Origin: Acanthosepion pharaonis
Lineage: Eukaryota; Mollusca; Cephalopoda; Sepiida; Sepiidae
DNA length: 64,000 nt
NCBI GenBank assembly: GCA_903632075.3
Contig: CAHIKZ030003516.1
Coordinates: 1-64,000, forward strand
Reading direction: 5' to 3'
The translations under genes were made by a program, and so were the position numbers. This document shows positions 1 to 10,465 of this stretch, piece by piece. A model generated the notes under the pieces. The model did not search any database. It was not told the origin of the DNA and worked only from the letters and a program-made list of their open reading frames with translations. Positions within the stretch are counted from its first letter, which is position 1, and each line of letters begins with the position of its first letter.

Positions 1-215
1 AGTGTAAATAATACATTTTGGAAAAATTATTACCAGCAAAAGATTTTGAAAAAAAAAAAAACATACCAGCATTACATTTTTGAAGGAAAAAATTATTACC
101 AGCAACCAGCATTTTTAAAAAAAATAAATAAGTATTACCAGCAATAAAAATCTTGTCGACATTAAATAACCCATTGAGGTGTTGATATGCTGTAAAACAA
201 AACAAACCAAATATT
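1..215 (+). repeat. 3' end of a dispersed SINE-like element (TACCAGC family)
   Basis: The stretch starts with degenerate units of the form TACCAGC...ACATTTTTGAA and ends with CATTAAATAACCCATTGAGG followed by an A-rich tail. The same order (TACCAGC units, then CATTAAATAACCC, then an A-rich end) occurs at 26735-27085 and 59920-60250, so it is an interspersed repeat cut off by the window edge. No coding potential. Boundaries are approximate; family and mechanism are inferred. Confidence 0.6.
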
Positions 216-599
216 ACTTTTTCAGTATTTTTGGGCCCACAAAGTAGTTTACCGTTTGCAAAATTCAGATTATATTTCCATATCTGAAATATGGACAAAG
301 TAATTTAAACAATAGAATTTTTGTTTTTTCAATCAATCAATATTTCTAATTTACTATAAACGTTATTTAGTAAGCACATATCATTTGAGCTTTGGCTTGC
401 TGTAACAAATTCCATGGCGGAAACAGTAAAGGCACCCCTAGAAGAAGTGATTTTCCAGAAAAAGAGGGACAGTAGATTGGATTCTTGCTGAGAGGTACAT
501 TTTCTTCAATAAGACTTTCAACAATCTTGGCTGGAAGACATAATGCTGACAACTTTTTTTTTCTGATAATATTTTTGTTTTGTCAAAAATCTATTTCTG
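216..599. other. AT-rich spacer with a short unidentified minus-strand ORF
   Basis: Between the plus-oriented repeat on the left and the minus-oriented array on the right lies AT-rich sequence. It contains a 61-codon minus-strand reading frame (367-552) that reads well for its size but matches no family I recognise. It lies inside repeat sequence, so chance or old transposon coding sequence is most likely. Confidence 0.3.
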
Positions 600-957
600 T
601 TAATATTTTTTTCCTTAAAAATGTATAGCTGATAATATTACTTTTTCAAAAACGTACAGCTGGTAATATTATTTTTTTCAAAAACGTACAGCTGGTAATA
701 TTATTTTTTTCAAAAACGTACAGCTGGTAATATTATTTTTTTCAAAAACGTACAGCTGGTAATATTATTTTTTTCAAAAACGTACAGCTGGTAATATTAT
801 TTTTTTCAAAAACGTACAGCTGGTAATATTTTTTTCAAAAACGTACAGCTGGTAATATTTTTTTCAAAAATGTACTGCTGGCAACATTATTTTTTTCAAA
901 AATGTACTGCTGGCAACATTATTTTTTCAAAAATGTATTATCAGAGGCCTTGCTGTT
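600..957 (-). repeat. 32-bp minisatellite inside a minus-strand TACCAGC-family element
   Basis: About ten head-to-tail copies of a 32-bp unit beginning CGTACAGCTGGTAATATTAT; successive starts at 653, 685 and 717 fix the period. Later units lose a few T residues and the last ones change to TGTACTGCTGGCAACATTAT. On the minus strand the unit reads TACCAGC...CGTTTTTGAA, the same motif seen singly in other members of this family. The array ends next to CAGAGGCCTTGCTG (about 941-954), whose complement is the head of the copy at 26735, so the array is an expanded internal segment of such an element. Confidence 0.85.
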
Positions 958-1047
958 GGACGTAGTTTATTGTAATACCCAGGACGTGGATGTAGTTTAT
1001 CATCATACCCAGGATGCGGATGTAGTTTATCATCATACCCAGGACGA
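958..1047. repeat. Tandem repeat, 30-bp unit, three copies
   Basis: Three copies starting at 958, 988 and 1018 with core GGATGTAGTTTATCATCATA followed by CCCAGG. It directly abuts the preceding 32-bp array but shares no sequence with it. A minus-strand reading frame across it (941-1123) is simply open through the repeats and is not taken as a gene. Confidence 0.85.
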
Positions 1048-1181
1048 TTAGCATAAGGATACCTGAGCCTGTATACTGTTGGGCAACGAGTGCTCCCCTG
1101 AAATCACACTGAGAATAATTCATTAGACTTTCACACAGAAAAGAAACCTTTGCAAAATAAAAATCATTAGAGGTTAAGACA

Positions 1182-1415
1182 AAGTCATAAATTCTACGAT
1201 CTATATAACCAAGTCATAAATTCTACGATCTATATAACCAAGTCATAAATTCTACGATCTATATAACCAAGTCATAAATTCTACGATCTATATAACCAAG
1301 TCATAAATTCTACGATCTATATAACCAAGTCATAAATTCTACGATCTATATAACCAAGTCATAAATTCTACGATCTATATAACCAAGTCGTCACAATTTC
1401 CAAGATCTATATACC
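1182..1415. repeat. Tandem repeat, 29-bp unit, seven near-identical copies plus a divergent eighth
   Basis: Units begin AAGTCATAAATTCTACGATC at 1182, 1211, 1240 and every 29 bp after that. The eighth unit at 1385 is degenerate. The very low divergence of the first seven implies recent expansion. Confidence 0.95.
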
Positions 1416-1639
1416 AACTCATGAACAAAAAAAAAAGTGTGAGTGTGTAAAAACTCATAAATAAAAAAGAACCATATCTGCAGAAGGATAATGAATAAAG
1501 ACAAAAGAAAGACTTTTCTTTTTACCAACACGTTTGTTCCTTGATGGACTGTTACAATGATAAAGTTCATCTGAGATTGTAACACGCTGGTAAAGAAACA
1601 TTTTTCTTTTGTTCTATACATAACAAACATTGCTAAAAG
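1416..1639. other. Unassigned AT-rich spacer
   Basis: I see no recognisable gene, repeat or RNA in this stretch. The reading frame on the minus strand is low in complexity. Confidence 0.4.
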
Positions 1640-1795
1640 CTACAAAGGACAGGAAGTTGTGGAGAGCCACGTCCTGAAGGGACACAGAAGATACTCTCAA
1701 GAAAATCTCTAACATTTTTCTATGACCAAATTTGTTATTTCTAATGAGCTGTCTCTGCAGAATTTTGGTGATCATGGATCTTCAGATTCATTTTT
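1640..1795. repeat. Two short RTE-like LINE 3'-end fragments, inverted to each other
   Basis: The segment at about 1648-1690 contains GGAAGTTGTGGAGAGCCACG, which matches the conserved end of the RTE-like LINE tails at 57280-57320 (plus) and 20830-20880 (minus). The segment at about 1748-1790 (GGTGATCATGGATCTTCAGA) matches the same end in the opposite orientation. Both are scraps of the last coding region and carry no intact frame. Confidence 0.5.
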
Positions 1796-2250
1796 TCTCT
1801 TTTTTGGAGGTCGGGGGGGGGGGACTTCTTGGGAAAGATTTCCCTGTTGTCTTCACCAGAGTTTGGCATTCAAAGTAGTTGATATTATTACTACCCCCAC
1901 ACCCTGCTCACAATGGTCAGTATTATAGGGTAGTTCATACATACAGATAAAGACAAAACTGGTCCAGTCCTTACAACCACTGACATGATGGTGCTGGTAT
2001 CCACTGACCCCCCCCTCTTTCATGCAATGAGTGAAGTGGAATCCCTGTGACAAAGCATTTCGCAAAGCTTAATGAAAAATACTACATTTTCATCCCAGCA
2101 TGGAATACAAAGTAGCCCTCCACTTAGACTGGCTGCTATCCAAGGCTAAAGAACTGATTACTCTGCTATTTAATCCATAGCTAGAAGAGAAGAAGAGATG
2201 GATTCATGCCTTTTACTGCAAACACTATTTAACTGAAGCATTTGTGAAAA

Positions 2251-2304
<54 letters not shown>
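1796..2304. other. Spacer with a G-run and a (TA)n microsatellite
   Basis: No gene is recognised. It holds a run of G residues near 1811-1821 and a CT then TA microsatellite at 2252-2300. Short frames on both strands here are not supported as coding. Confidence 0.5.
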
Positions 2305-2634
2305 GGTTTATCAGCATTTTATAAGATATTTAAAGTCAAAACATTTTGTGACTAAAAAAATTTTTTTCAAGTGATTTATTGTATTAATAATTTTAAGAGA
2401 TAATGCTTTTCAGACACAAGTTCTACTATTTAACCCATACTTGGGGGCTAGAAGAGGTGGATTCATAACTTTCCTAAAAGCACATAAGAGAATGTAACAA
2501 ACCCAACTAGTATTTTTCATCCAGAGCTGTTTATCCATTATACCACCCACACATCAAAGCACCTGGTATTCCCAATTGGTCAACCCTGGTGATCAAACAA
2601 GTACCAGTGTTTCAATATGACATGGCTGTAAGCC
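2305..2634 (-). repeat. 5S rRNA-derived SINE, minus strand, decayed
   Basis: The plus strand ends with GGTATTCCCAATTGGTCAAC and then TTCAATATGACATGGCTGTA. Read on the minus strand this is a 5S rRNA-like head: the start resembles the 5S 5' end, and the end keeps GGGAATACC. A deletion removes part of the promoter-like middle. Left of it (minus-strand downstream) lie the tRNA-like and central SINE parts and a tail with TTATC...TTTAAAGTC. A better copy is at 31372-31772. Confidence 0.6.
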
Positions 2635-2824
2635 TGAAAATCAATAGGGAACGGAAGGTAATTAGAAAGTGTCCATAATAGTGTTCTAAACTTTAGCTCA
2701 TGCATGTAAAATGACCCGATTGATTTTTATTCACACCAATTCATTTGGTTTCAGTATCAAGTTACTTTTTTTTGTTTTTGTAGACATTTAAAAAATTTTG
2801 CATGAAACATTTTCATTATTATTA
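2635..2824. other. Unassigned spacer
   Basis: AT-rich spacer between a SINE and a mariner fragment. I see nothing recognisable in it. Confidence 0.35.
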
Positions 2825-3300
2825 GATGAGGGTCACTCTGAAAGTAATGTCTCCTATTTTATTATGCTGGTCTACAATGTCAGAAGTGAACCTTCATTTT
2901 ATGGTAGTAGAGGTTGAACCTTTCAATAATGTCTAACTTTTATTGGAGGATGGCGGGGCTTATAATGGCTAAACAGTCTGGCAAAGTGGTGTCTGACATG
3001 AAAATGTGTACAAAGCAGAGAAGTGTCAACATGCAGAACTAAATTACATTTAACTGAACAGAAAAAAAGAGTGGATGTGAGTACAGTTAAGTGGAGAGTG
3101 ATGCATTTTAATGGCAACAGAACAAACCACATTATGTATAGCCCTGCACAGCTGTTAGCCAATAAAATGAAGAGAAGCTGATCTATGCTCGTCAATGGAT
3201 TACAAGGAGCTTTAGGTGGATCTGAATATTGGCTTTTCTGCACTGGAAATGATATTTGCAATTATAAGGTTTGTGTCAGGTGACTTTCCATGACTACTCA
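2825..3300 (+). pseudogene. Mariner-family transposase pseudogene, N-terminal half
   Basis: The left end GATGAGGGTCACTCTGAAAG resembles the complement of the right end (AGGAGGCATTACTTTTGGAG at 3583), as expected of mariner terminal repeats. The segment at 2970-3290 aligns in broken frames with the helix-turn-helix half of a SETMAR-type mariner transposase, for example V-D-V-S-T-V and the later F-S-A-L-E-M-like stretch. Many stops and frameshifts make it non-functional. The catalytic half is missing; only its last few codons reappear near 3925-3990. Family placement is from remembered resemblance, not a search. Confidence 0.55.
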
Positions 3301-3520
3301 TTAAAAAAAAAAAAAAAAAAATTCCACTGTATGAATGAAGCATCAGGTCAATAAAAAGTGAACTATATAAGAGATATTTTCCCAACATTGAGACACCATT
3401 ATTCCTGTTGTAGAACAGTAGAAGACTGCTGCAGATTTTTTTTTTTAAACTGCTGGCAAAAAAAGAAAAAAAATGTATTGCCACTAATGACAACAGTGAA
3501 ACAATTGCAGTAGCTGTAGA
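3301..3520. other. Spacer inside the broken mariner
   Basis: A poly-A tract (3301-3321) and AT-rich sequence stand where the mariner catalytic region would be. No recognisable coding sequence remains. Confidence 0.4.
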
Positions 3521-4090
3521 CTTGCTCTATCCAATGGTGCTAGTTTACTCTTTGTATCCATTATAGTTTCTAGGGAAATAAATAGGAGGCATTACTTTTG
3601 GAGTGACAATACCTAGACACGCAGAAAAATAGTGCTTTCATAGATGAAAACTTGCTCCATCCAACACCATCATTGTGTTCCCTGTATCTGTTGTAATTTT
3701 TTTGGAAATAAGAGGCATTACTTTTGGAGCGACAATACATCACCAATGGCCGTGACTATGTGGGAACATAGTTTTTGTAGCTGAAAACTTGCTCTATCAA
3801 ACAGTGCCATTGTATCTGTTGTAGTTTCTTTCTATGGAAATAAATAAGGGGCATTATTTTCAGAGAACCTCTCATGTTATTATTAGATATCAAATACGTA
3901 TTTTATTGTATCATACATTGTCATAGTTGGCATGCAGGCTCTTATTCATTGTTAACAAAAACGCACAGTGGTGCAATGGTGGTAGCTATATAGAAAAATA
4001 GTGTTTTGTAGCATTCCCTAAGTCTTATTGTGCCCCCTGTATATGTTATAGCTTCTATGGAAAAGAAAAAAAAAAAAAAGAGGTATTAAT
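3521..4090 (+). repeat. Mariner 3' end repeated four times
   Basis: Four imperfect direct copies of the terminal segment start near 3521, 3651, 3788 and 4012. Each has CTTGCTCTATC-like sequence, a TATCTGTTGTAGTTTC-like block, then GGAAATAAATAGGAGGCATT or a variant. Spacing is 130, 137 and 224 bp; the last interval also carries GGCATGCAGGCTCTTATTCA, matching the last transposase codons. The arrangement suggests local tandem duplication or repeated insertion next to an existing end. Confidence 0.7.
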
Positions 4091-4221
4091 TACTAGTTTT
4101 ACTCCATCTTAATAGCAATCCTAGAGAGAAAGGAGAAACTGACCTAAGTGACAGGCTCCAGAGTAGCAGCCCAGCTGCTACTGTGAATGAGGATAAGGCT
4201 AAACAGATAGATTTTTTTTCT

Positions 4222-4727
4222 ATGTCTTATCAACACTATTTAAAACCAGAAAATATTTTTAGATTGTAAGAATTCTTTTTGAAGATAATAATGATTTAGT
4301 GATACAAGTCTTACTAATTAATCCATAGCTGAGAGGATTGACTGATCTTTCAATATTTTAGATTGATTTATTTTATGGTTTATCAACCCTTTGTGGGTTA
4401 TTTAATGCCAAATCTAAATATTCTGTATGCAATTTTTATTTTATCTTTTTAGTGGAGGAGAATGATGGTTTTAGTGATATAAATCTTACTAATTAACCCA
4501 TAGCAAGGGGGAGAAGAAGTGGATTAATACCTTGCCCAAGATTATTTGTACGTAAGTGAATATAACAAAACAACTGAAATTGGGACTTGGCTCTCTGATT
4601 AACAATTCCAAGTCATTATCCATTACACCACCCACAGAAGATTAGATTCTGGCATTCCCAAGCATTCACTCATCCAAGTACTTACTAGGCTCAATGTTGC
4701 TTAACTTCAGTGATGCGGCTGTAAGTC
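4222..4727 (-). repeat. 5S rRNA-derived SINE with an extra SINE tail fragment
   Basis: On the minus strand the head (4727 down to about 4640) is 5S-like, keeping CTTACAGCCGCATCACTG, GTTAAGCAACATTGAG and CTTGGATGAGTG-like blocks, with an internal deletion relative to 5S rRNA. It is followed by a tRNA-like segment with GTGTAATGGATAATGACTTG, then the central domain, then a tail ending GGGTTGATAAACC. A second, truncated tail copy lies at 4226-4335 (TACTAATTAATCCATAGC), so two SINE copies are joined or nested. Confidence 0.7.
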
Positions 4728-5104
4728 ATCTTTTCTCAAAGTTCCTGCCTTGGTTCAGACACAATTGAACCATTTGCTTACATTATCTTGTCACTCATCT
4801 TGTAATGTCAGTATCAAGAAAACCTTCAACATTGTTTTTATGTTTTTTCTCTGATTTCATATTCACTCATCTCTGCTTATGACATCAATGGGTCCCTTCT
4901 CAATTCGTCAGGACACCCAAGTATATAAGTGTTTTTATCAAGAGTGACCATGGGTTATATGACTACTGTGTCAGTGATAAAATCAAGATGTGAAAGTTTC
5001 AAAGTACCTATAAATAGGAATTATTGTTTTTATAGCTTATCAATATTTCAGATTGTAGGTGTTTTCAGCAGGATTTAACCATAAGCCCATAAATAGGAAA
5101 AAGA
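4728..5104. other. Unassigned spacer
   Basis: Mixed AT-rich sequence. I recognise no gene, RNA or repeat except a weak SINE-tail-like phrase near 5035-5060 (TTATCAATATTTCAGATTGT). Confidence 0.35.
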
Positions 5105-5740
5105 AAATGAAATTTATAAATAAATGAATAAAAACGTTTTGGCCAGAAGTCATGGGCTTATATAGGTGGGTAGAATTCTATATAAGAGCAGTCAGGGTTA
5201 GTGTAAGAAGCAAAGCCTTGTCAGAGATGAAGCGGAGAGGAATCAAATTCTGACTGGCCAAAGAGAAGATCTGGTTTATTAGTCTGTCATGAGAAGACAG
5301 AAGTAACAGCAAAGATGTCCCATGTGTCACTTGCCTACCTCCAATCAGTGGATCCATGAATAAAGAACTGTTTATCGCCACTAATAGACTTATGAATTTC
5401 TGGGATGAGGAATTATCATTATTTACCCTATTTACATTCAAACTATTCTCCTGGTTTTTGTTGTTGCTATCACAACGTTTCAACCATTTTGCCTTCCAGC
5501 CTTCATCAAGTTTATATCAATCTGGGTATCCTACAGGGAATTCCAAACTGAACCCTTTATTTAATCTAAAAGGGTAGCCTGTTCTCAATTCACTGCCCAT
5601 ATCTCATTTAGTTCTTATTTTTAGAACTGCTTTATTGCTCTCCCTATTTCCACCGAGTCCAAATACACACTGCCTGGCCCAGGAATTGAACTCACAATTA
5701 CTATGTCACAAAATTCATGAACCAATGATTTAATCCACTA
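5105..5740 (-). mobile_element. Penelope-like remnant with a tRNA-like piece
   Basis: On the minus strand, TTGATGAAGGCTGG runs to GGTTGAAACGTTGTG at 5508-5473, resembling the degenerate hammerhead core (CTGANGA, stem, GAAAC) of Penelope-like retroelements. A second such phrase, TCTGGCCAAAACG, lies at 5148-5136. The stretch after GAAACG shares AATA-rich sequence and the phrase ATCTCAGAAAT/ATCCCAGAAAT with the element at 42640-42990. At 5735-5675 a tRNA-like unit contains GTGAGTTCAATTCCTGGGCC, a B-box-like sequence also present at about 42940-42970. Reading frames on both strands overlap it and are not genes. Confidence 0.45.
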
Positions 5741-6667
5741 GAATATTTTTTCAGGACAACTTCAAGGTAACATCTTGAGACAGCCTTATTCAAGATGTTC
5801 ACCAGATTTTTACCCAATTTTGTTCACACCAATGCCAATGAGAACTGAACCACCATTGCTGGTGTGGGGCAAAACATGACTGGTCATTGAAAAACTGTCC
5901 TTGGTATATTTTCAAATATTCATTACAATATACTCCAACTTCACTGTAATCTGCCATTTTGGATTAATTGTCCCCCACCAATTAAAAAAGATCCAGGTGT
6001 TCTAGAAATTATTAGAAAATAAGACTAAATAATTTTTTTATTTTATTTTTTTTTTTATTAAATTTAAAGTCAAAGTACCCAAAATTGAATAAAACATTAC
6101 ATTTTGAAAAATATTTTCTTAAATTTTTAACATTACTGGGTAATTCAGAATTATATAAAAATGGCACTTACATTATATTCCTCAAGTAATTTTTATAGAT
6201 ATATCCCCCTACTCCCATAGAAAAAAAATTCGATAAACTTCTGGCTGTCAGTCAAGCTGTTAACACCTTAAATAAACACTGATCCAAATAAAAAAAAATG
6301 CTTTTCTGTAATATTTCAAATTAAAAAAAATATTTGTTTCAAATCAGATTAATTAAACTTTAAATCATCTAATATTCCTGAAATAAAGTTTCAGAAAAGT
6401 ATATTTTTGAAATATTTTTTAATAAAGAGAATCACATTCTGATGATAGATGGCTAAAAATGGTATTAAAATCAATGATTTTTAGCAATTTTGAAACAAAA
6501 ATTCCTTTCAGGCAAAATTAGTTTTGAAATAATAATTTTTCTTACTAGAAATATTAGTTTTAAACCTATTAGTTTGAAATTAAAACTAAAATAGAAGCTT
6601 CAAAATGGGTTTTTCAAAAATTAATTTTACTCTTTAACACTGCATTAATCATATGTATTACTTTTGA
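5741..6667. other. Unassigned AT-rich sequence
   Basis: Very AT-rich sequence with many homopolymer runs. No coding, RNA or repeat assignment can be supported. Confidence 0.4.
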
Positions 6668-6885
6668 CTGCCTTCTCAACTGCAGTGGCGTGGTTCTGAA
6701 TTTCAAGCAAGGTGATTTTCACTTTTGCTATATAGCAGGATATGATAACACAACCATGGGATTCAAATATAACATTTGTTCAGCAAATGGAGTCACATAC
6801 AATAGTAGGACAAACATTTTGCTTTGGGAATAAATCATCTTTAGAGTGCTAATGATTAAACCTTAGGTAGCACATTTCTTTAGAG
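6668..6885 (+). repeat. Dispersed repeat, about 200 bp (copy 1)
   Basis: This stretch matches 21385-21560 along most of its length: CTGCAGTGGCGTGGTTCTGA against TTGCAGTAGCCTGGCTCTCA, then GATATGATAACACAACCATG against GATATAATGACACAACCAAG, then GGACAAACATTTTGCTTTGG against GGACTAACATTTTGTTTGGC. The copy at 21.4 kb interrupts a LINE, so this is a mobile element. No coding capacity and no clear terminal repeats are visible. Confidence 0.65.
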
Positions 6886-7320
6886 GTATTTAGACTAAAG
6901 ATTTAGGTATTAAATTTATTTGCACATAATCTTTAAAAAGGAACCATCGATTCTCAAAATGCAGGATAAAAATGTGACCCATATCAGTATCATCAGGATG
7001 GTTTCAGCTTAAATTTTCAAAGTTGTTTTTCCTTGATTTTTTTTTTCTTTCTTTTTTAGCAACTTTTAAACCATCTGAAAGCTTATTTTAATGTAAAAAG
7101 AAAAAAAAATATAACAATAACATAACATTATTTCCTTAAAATTTGTTTTTACAAATATTTGTACTCATTTTCCTTATAAAACCTGAAAAATAATTAACAA
7201 AAATGTTTACATAAAAAAAGAAAAGAGGATTGTCGATTTTCTGATATGTTGGCTAGTCTATTTTTAAATATTTAAAAACTTTTCTAAGAAACTGTATATA
7301 GCAAGTGAGATGAAAATCAG
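6886..7320. other. Unassigned AT-rich sequence
   Basis: I see nothing recognisable; several T- and A-runs only. Confidence 0.35.
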
Positions 7321-7611
7321 ATGGTCAGGCTTGATCATGGCCACCGAGATCCATTGCTAAAGTGGAAAGGGAGAAGACAAACATTAGTTGATGTTAAAAT
7401 TGGAGGAGAGAGAGATGAAGATCAAACCAATAAGTCTAACAAATTTATTTCCTTTAAGGCTTTACACAATTTACAAGTAAAAGATTCTAAACAACTTCAG
7501 ACCTCCTTTTATGAATATGAAAGAAAAGTAAATGCTATCACATGCCTACCATTCAATTTAGAAATAAAGAAAAAAGAAACAATTCTCCCGAAACACCACT
7601 CTATGAAATGA
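7321..7611 (+). other. Unidentified 96-codon open frame
   Basis: The frame starts MVRLDHGHRDPLLKWKGRRQ and is rich in K, E, Q and N, with ordinary rather than repetitive composition. Nothing in it matches a family I know. It has no visible splice sites, Kozak context is poor (T at -3 region), and no neighbouring gene supports it. At this size a chance frame in AT-rich DNA, or a fragment of an unknown transposon, is likely. It sits 270 bp upstream of the hAT pseudogene and might be unrelated to it. Confidence 0.15.
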
Positions 7612-7877
7612 CTGGCTTGTCTAAGCTTACCATCACACAGTGATTCTCCCAACAGTGATTCTCCCAGATTAATAATTACATCATCTTCAGTGCTTCACCA
7701 TTGTGAACAAATTTAAATTGAACAAAAAATCGTTTAACATTAACTATCAATGATTATTTTTTCATATTTTATTTATATTTTGTAACCTAACCAGTTGTAA
7801 GAATAAGCAACAAATTACCAAGATGGTTGAATCAAGTCAATATAGTAAATCAATTTAAAAAAAAAAAAAAAAAGACC
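7612..7877. other. Unassigned spacer
   Basis: AT-rich spacer holding the short direct repeat CAGTGATTCTCCCA twice (about 7639 and 7654) and a poly-A run near 7857-7874. Confidence 0.4.
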
Positions 7878-9530
7878 CCAGTATCTAAAATAAGTTTTTC
7901 CAAAACCAGAGTAGAGCAATTTCCTCATTATTTTTAGGTAGAAGAAAAAGTTATTTTACAAATTCCGTCTCCATAGTGTTGACATTTTTAGGGTTGACAC
8001 AATGAAAGATCACATCAAATTAAAAACTCATTTGACAAAAAAGTCTTCAAAAAAATCAGCTCAACTGAAACAGAAGACAATCACAATTTTGTTGAAGAGT
8101 AAAGAAGTACAAGATAATTTTGTCCTTGATTTTTTGAAAATGTGCACTTTGACATTCCCCTATACCAAATTGACAAAATGAGGTCATTCATATTAAAACA
8201 TTGTAAAGAAGGTGGTGCTATTCCAAGTGTCAATTGTGTTAATCAACTTCATCTACCAAAATTGTTTGCTTGTCACTTTGCTGTCCTGAAAGCCAAGATT
8301 GTTAATCAATCAGTCAGCATCATTTTAGACAAAACGACTCACTGATGTTGTAACTTTGGGAGAATGCAATCATCAAACTGTAAGTCAGGCATGCATCCAA
8401 GCTGTAACTCATGTGGATATTGCACTTGAGGGTAGAATTGCCTTTGTAACAGATTCTGCAGCCTATTTCAAAAAAATCTCATAAGGAAGTGTTGCCAAAT
8501 GTCTTTATTAACAGTTGCCATGTGTTGTGCTTAGCACATATTTTAAATCTTGTTGGTGAAATATTTTCACACTAGTCAGCATTTAATAATATTACCCAGC
8601 TCACTACTTTCATTGTCAGCATTTTTTTTAAAAAGCCTAGTTGGAAAAAGCAATACTTAAAATGGCTTGAAGGTTTCTTGTCTAAGAAACAAATAAAGCT
8701 ACCCCCCCATAACAGTGGCCATCAGATGGAATTCCTGGTTTAATGAAGCAAAATATCCTTTGTACAGTTTTATGTAGGATTCTTTAAGCAAGGAAAGAGC
8801 CATAGCCTTGCAGTAGATATCATTCTAGAATTAGTAGATGATGGTTGACTATATCATGCTCTTAGCATAATTGTGCCTAAATCTGCATTTTATAAATGAG
8901 AACTGCACTTGTTTAACAATAGCTTTGACAAACTTTGAAGAAACTAAGTCTCCACTCGCATCTGTTGTATATAACATGGAGGATGTAAAACAGTATTTGC
9001 ATACTGGTACATCAAAATCAACATTTGGCCTAGAAACTGATCGTCTTCTGTAGGAACTAAAAAACACAGAAAGGGAGAGAGTTATCTCAAATTTCCAAGA
9101 TTTTTTTCAGCACATCTTTTTTTAAATTGAATACCTGGACCCACCCTGTGTGTAACTTTTACAATGCGGCTTACCTGTTTGATCCTAGACAGCTACCCTG
9201 TATAGGCCATGACTTGGACAGTTTTGAAGTCATCAAGGACTTGCAATGTCCTTCTATTGATCTTCTTGAAGAATTCCAAATGTATATGAATTACCAAGAT
9301 GATTTACCAAATCCTTTTAATATCCCATCATTTTGGAATGCAAATAAGAACAGATTTCATCTTCTAGAACAGATTGCCAATAAGGTCATATGGATGCCTG
9401 TTACCAGTATAGATGCTGAATGTTCTCAATAAACAATGTGAAAAGCTTACCCCTGATGACAACAAGCAACTCACAATGTTGTATTACAATGGAGATTTAG
9501 AGAAGAAATTCAAAGATTAGATATTTCCCA
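7878..9530 (+). pseudogene. hAT-family transposase pseudogene
   Basis: Broken frames in order resemble a full hAT transposase of the kind with an N-terminal zinc-finger-like region (related to CGGBP1-type sequences). Around 7895-8110 is a poorly preserved N-terminus. At 8142-8345 an open frame reads DKMRSFILKHCKEGGAIPSV and ends VSIILDKTTH, the region of the first catalytic aspartate. At 8390-8560 are AEGRIAFVTDSA-like and NSCHVLCLAHI-like pieces. At 9127-9432 an open frame carries the C-terminal dimerisation part, including FWNANKNRFHLLEQIANKVI and SIDAECS. Stops at about 8346 and 9430 and several frameshifts kill the gene. Terminal inverted repeats and an 8-bp target duplication were not found by eye. 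The protein would have cut and moved DNA in the nucleus. Confidence 0.8.
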
Positions 9531-10324
9531 AATTAAGAAGTTAGCAATTTTAAATTTTAGCAGTATTTCAACTTGGGATAAATTGTTTTATTTAAATTTT
9601 GAATTAATATGTCTAATTTGTTTTTTGATATTTTGTTATGAAGATTCAGTTATGGTTTAATTACTGTTTTGTAAAATTTAAGTCAAAATGTTTGACTTTA
9701 TTCAGATATTTATTATTGAGATTCAAGTTATTTGCTGTTGATACTTTAAATGTGATTTTTATATTATGAATCAATAATTATAAATCAATCTAAATCCTTT
9801 TTACTTAATTTTTTTAAAAAAACAATTTGAATGTGTTCTTAAAGAAGGAAGTTCTGATTAAAAGTTCTATCTCACGGATAATTATGCACTGTAACATTCC
9901 ATTGTTTTATTGTCATTTTTTTATTTTTATATACAATTTATTTTTGGACCGATCCTCCCTCTTTAGTAAAATAATGAAGGAAATGCTGTGAGCAGCTGTT
10001 TTCCCAAGACTGGACACCTCCCAATAATATTTTCATTTGCACTCTGTCCACAGACAAAGATACAATTGAGAGATAAAATGTATTTTTTCTACTCAAGGAC
10101 AGATGCTACACTTTGATCCCAAACCAAAGGCTGGAAAATGGAGCACTGAAAATACACAATAATTTTGAGAGAGAAAAGATATCACACTTTGATCTCAGCT
10201 CCAAAACCAGGGAAAAACAAGGTATTTTTGAGTGTGCCCATGTCGGTATTAAATGTGATGTTTAATAATGTGGTTTTGCCAGCAATACTGTGGAAAAATT
10301 GCTAAAGCCTCCTTGGAACTTCAC
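9531..10324. other. Unassigned sequence downstream of hAT
   Basis: AT-rich to 9950, then mixed composition. The phrase CACTTTGATC occurs twice (about 10109 and 10185) within similar context (ACCAAAGGCTGG against AAAACCAGGG), a weak 75-bp direct repeat. No gene is recognised. Confidence 0.35.
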
Positions 10325-10465
10325 CTTTTTGTTGATGCCTCAGGTGCTGGGTAATAATGCCAGCCCCCTCCTTTGGGGGATGGCCCTCTGGGGCTTGAGC
10401 TAATTAATTTCAAAATGCCCCAGCTTGTGCCCAGGGGGAGGGGGTGCAGTATGGAAGTTGAACCG
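10325..10465. other. Local GC-rich patch with C- and G-runs
   Basis: The run CCAGCCCCCTCCTTTGGGGG and, later, CCCAGGGGGAGGGGGTG stand out against the AT-rich surroundings. CCCC and GGGG runs can pair locally, so this may be an eroded inverted-repeat element or a G-quadruplex-prone site. No gene is visible. Confidence 0.35.

Noticed and set aside
600..1415. CRISPR-like arrays
   Set aside because: The repeats are contiguous with no unique spacers, and the context is an animal genome.
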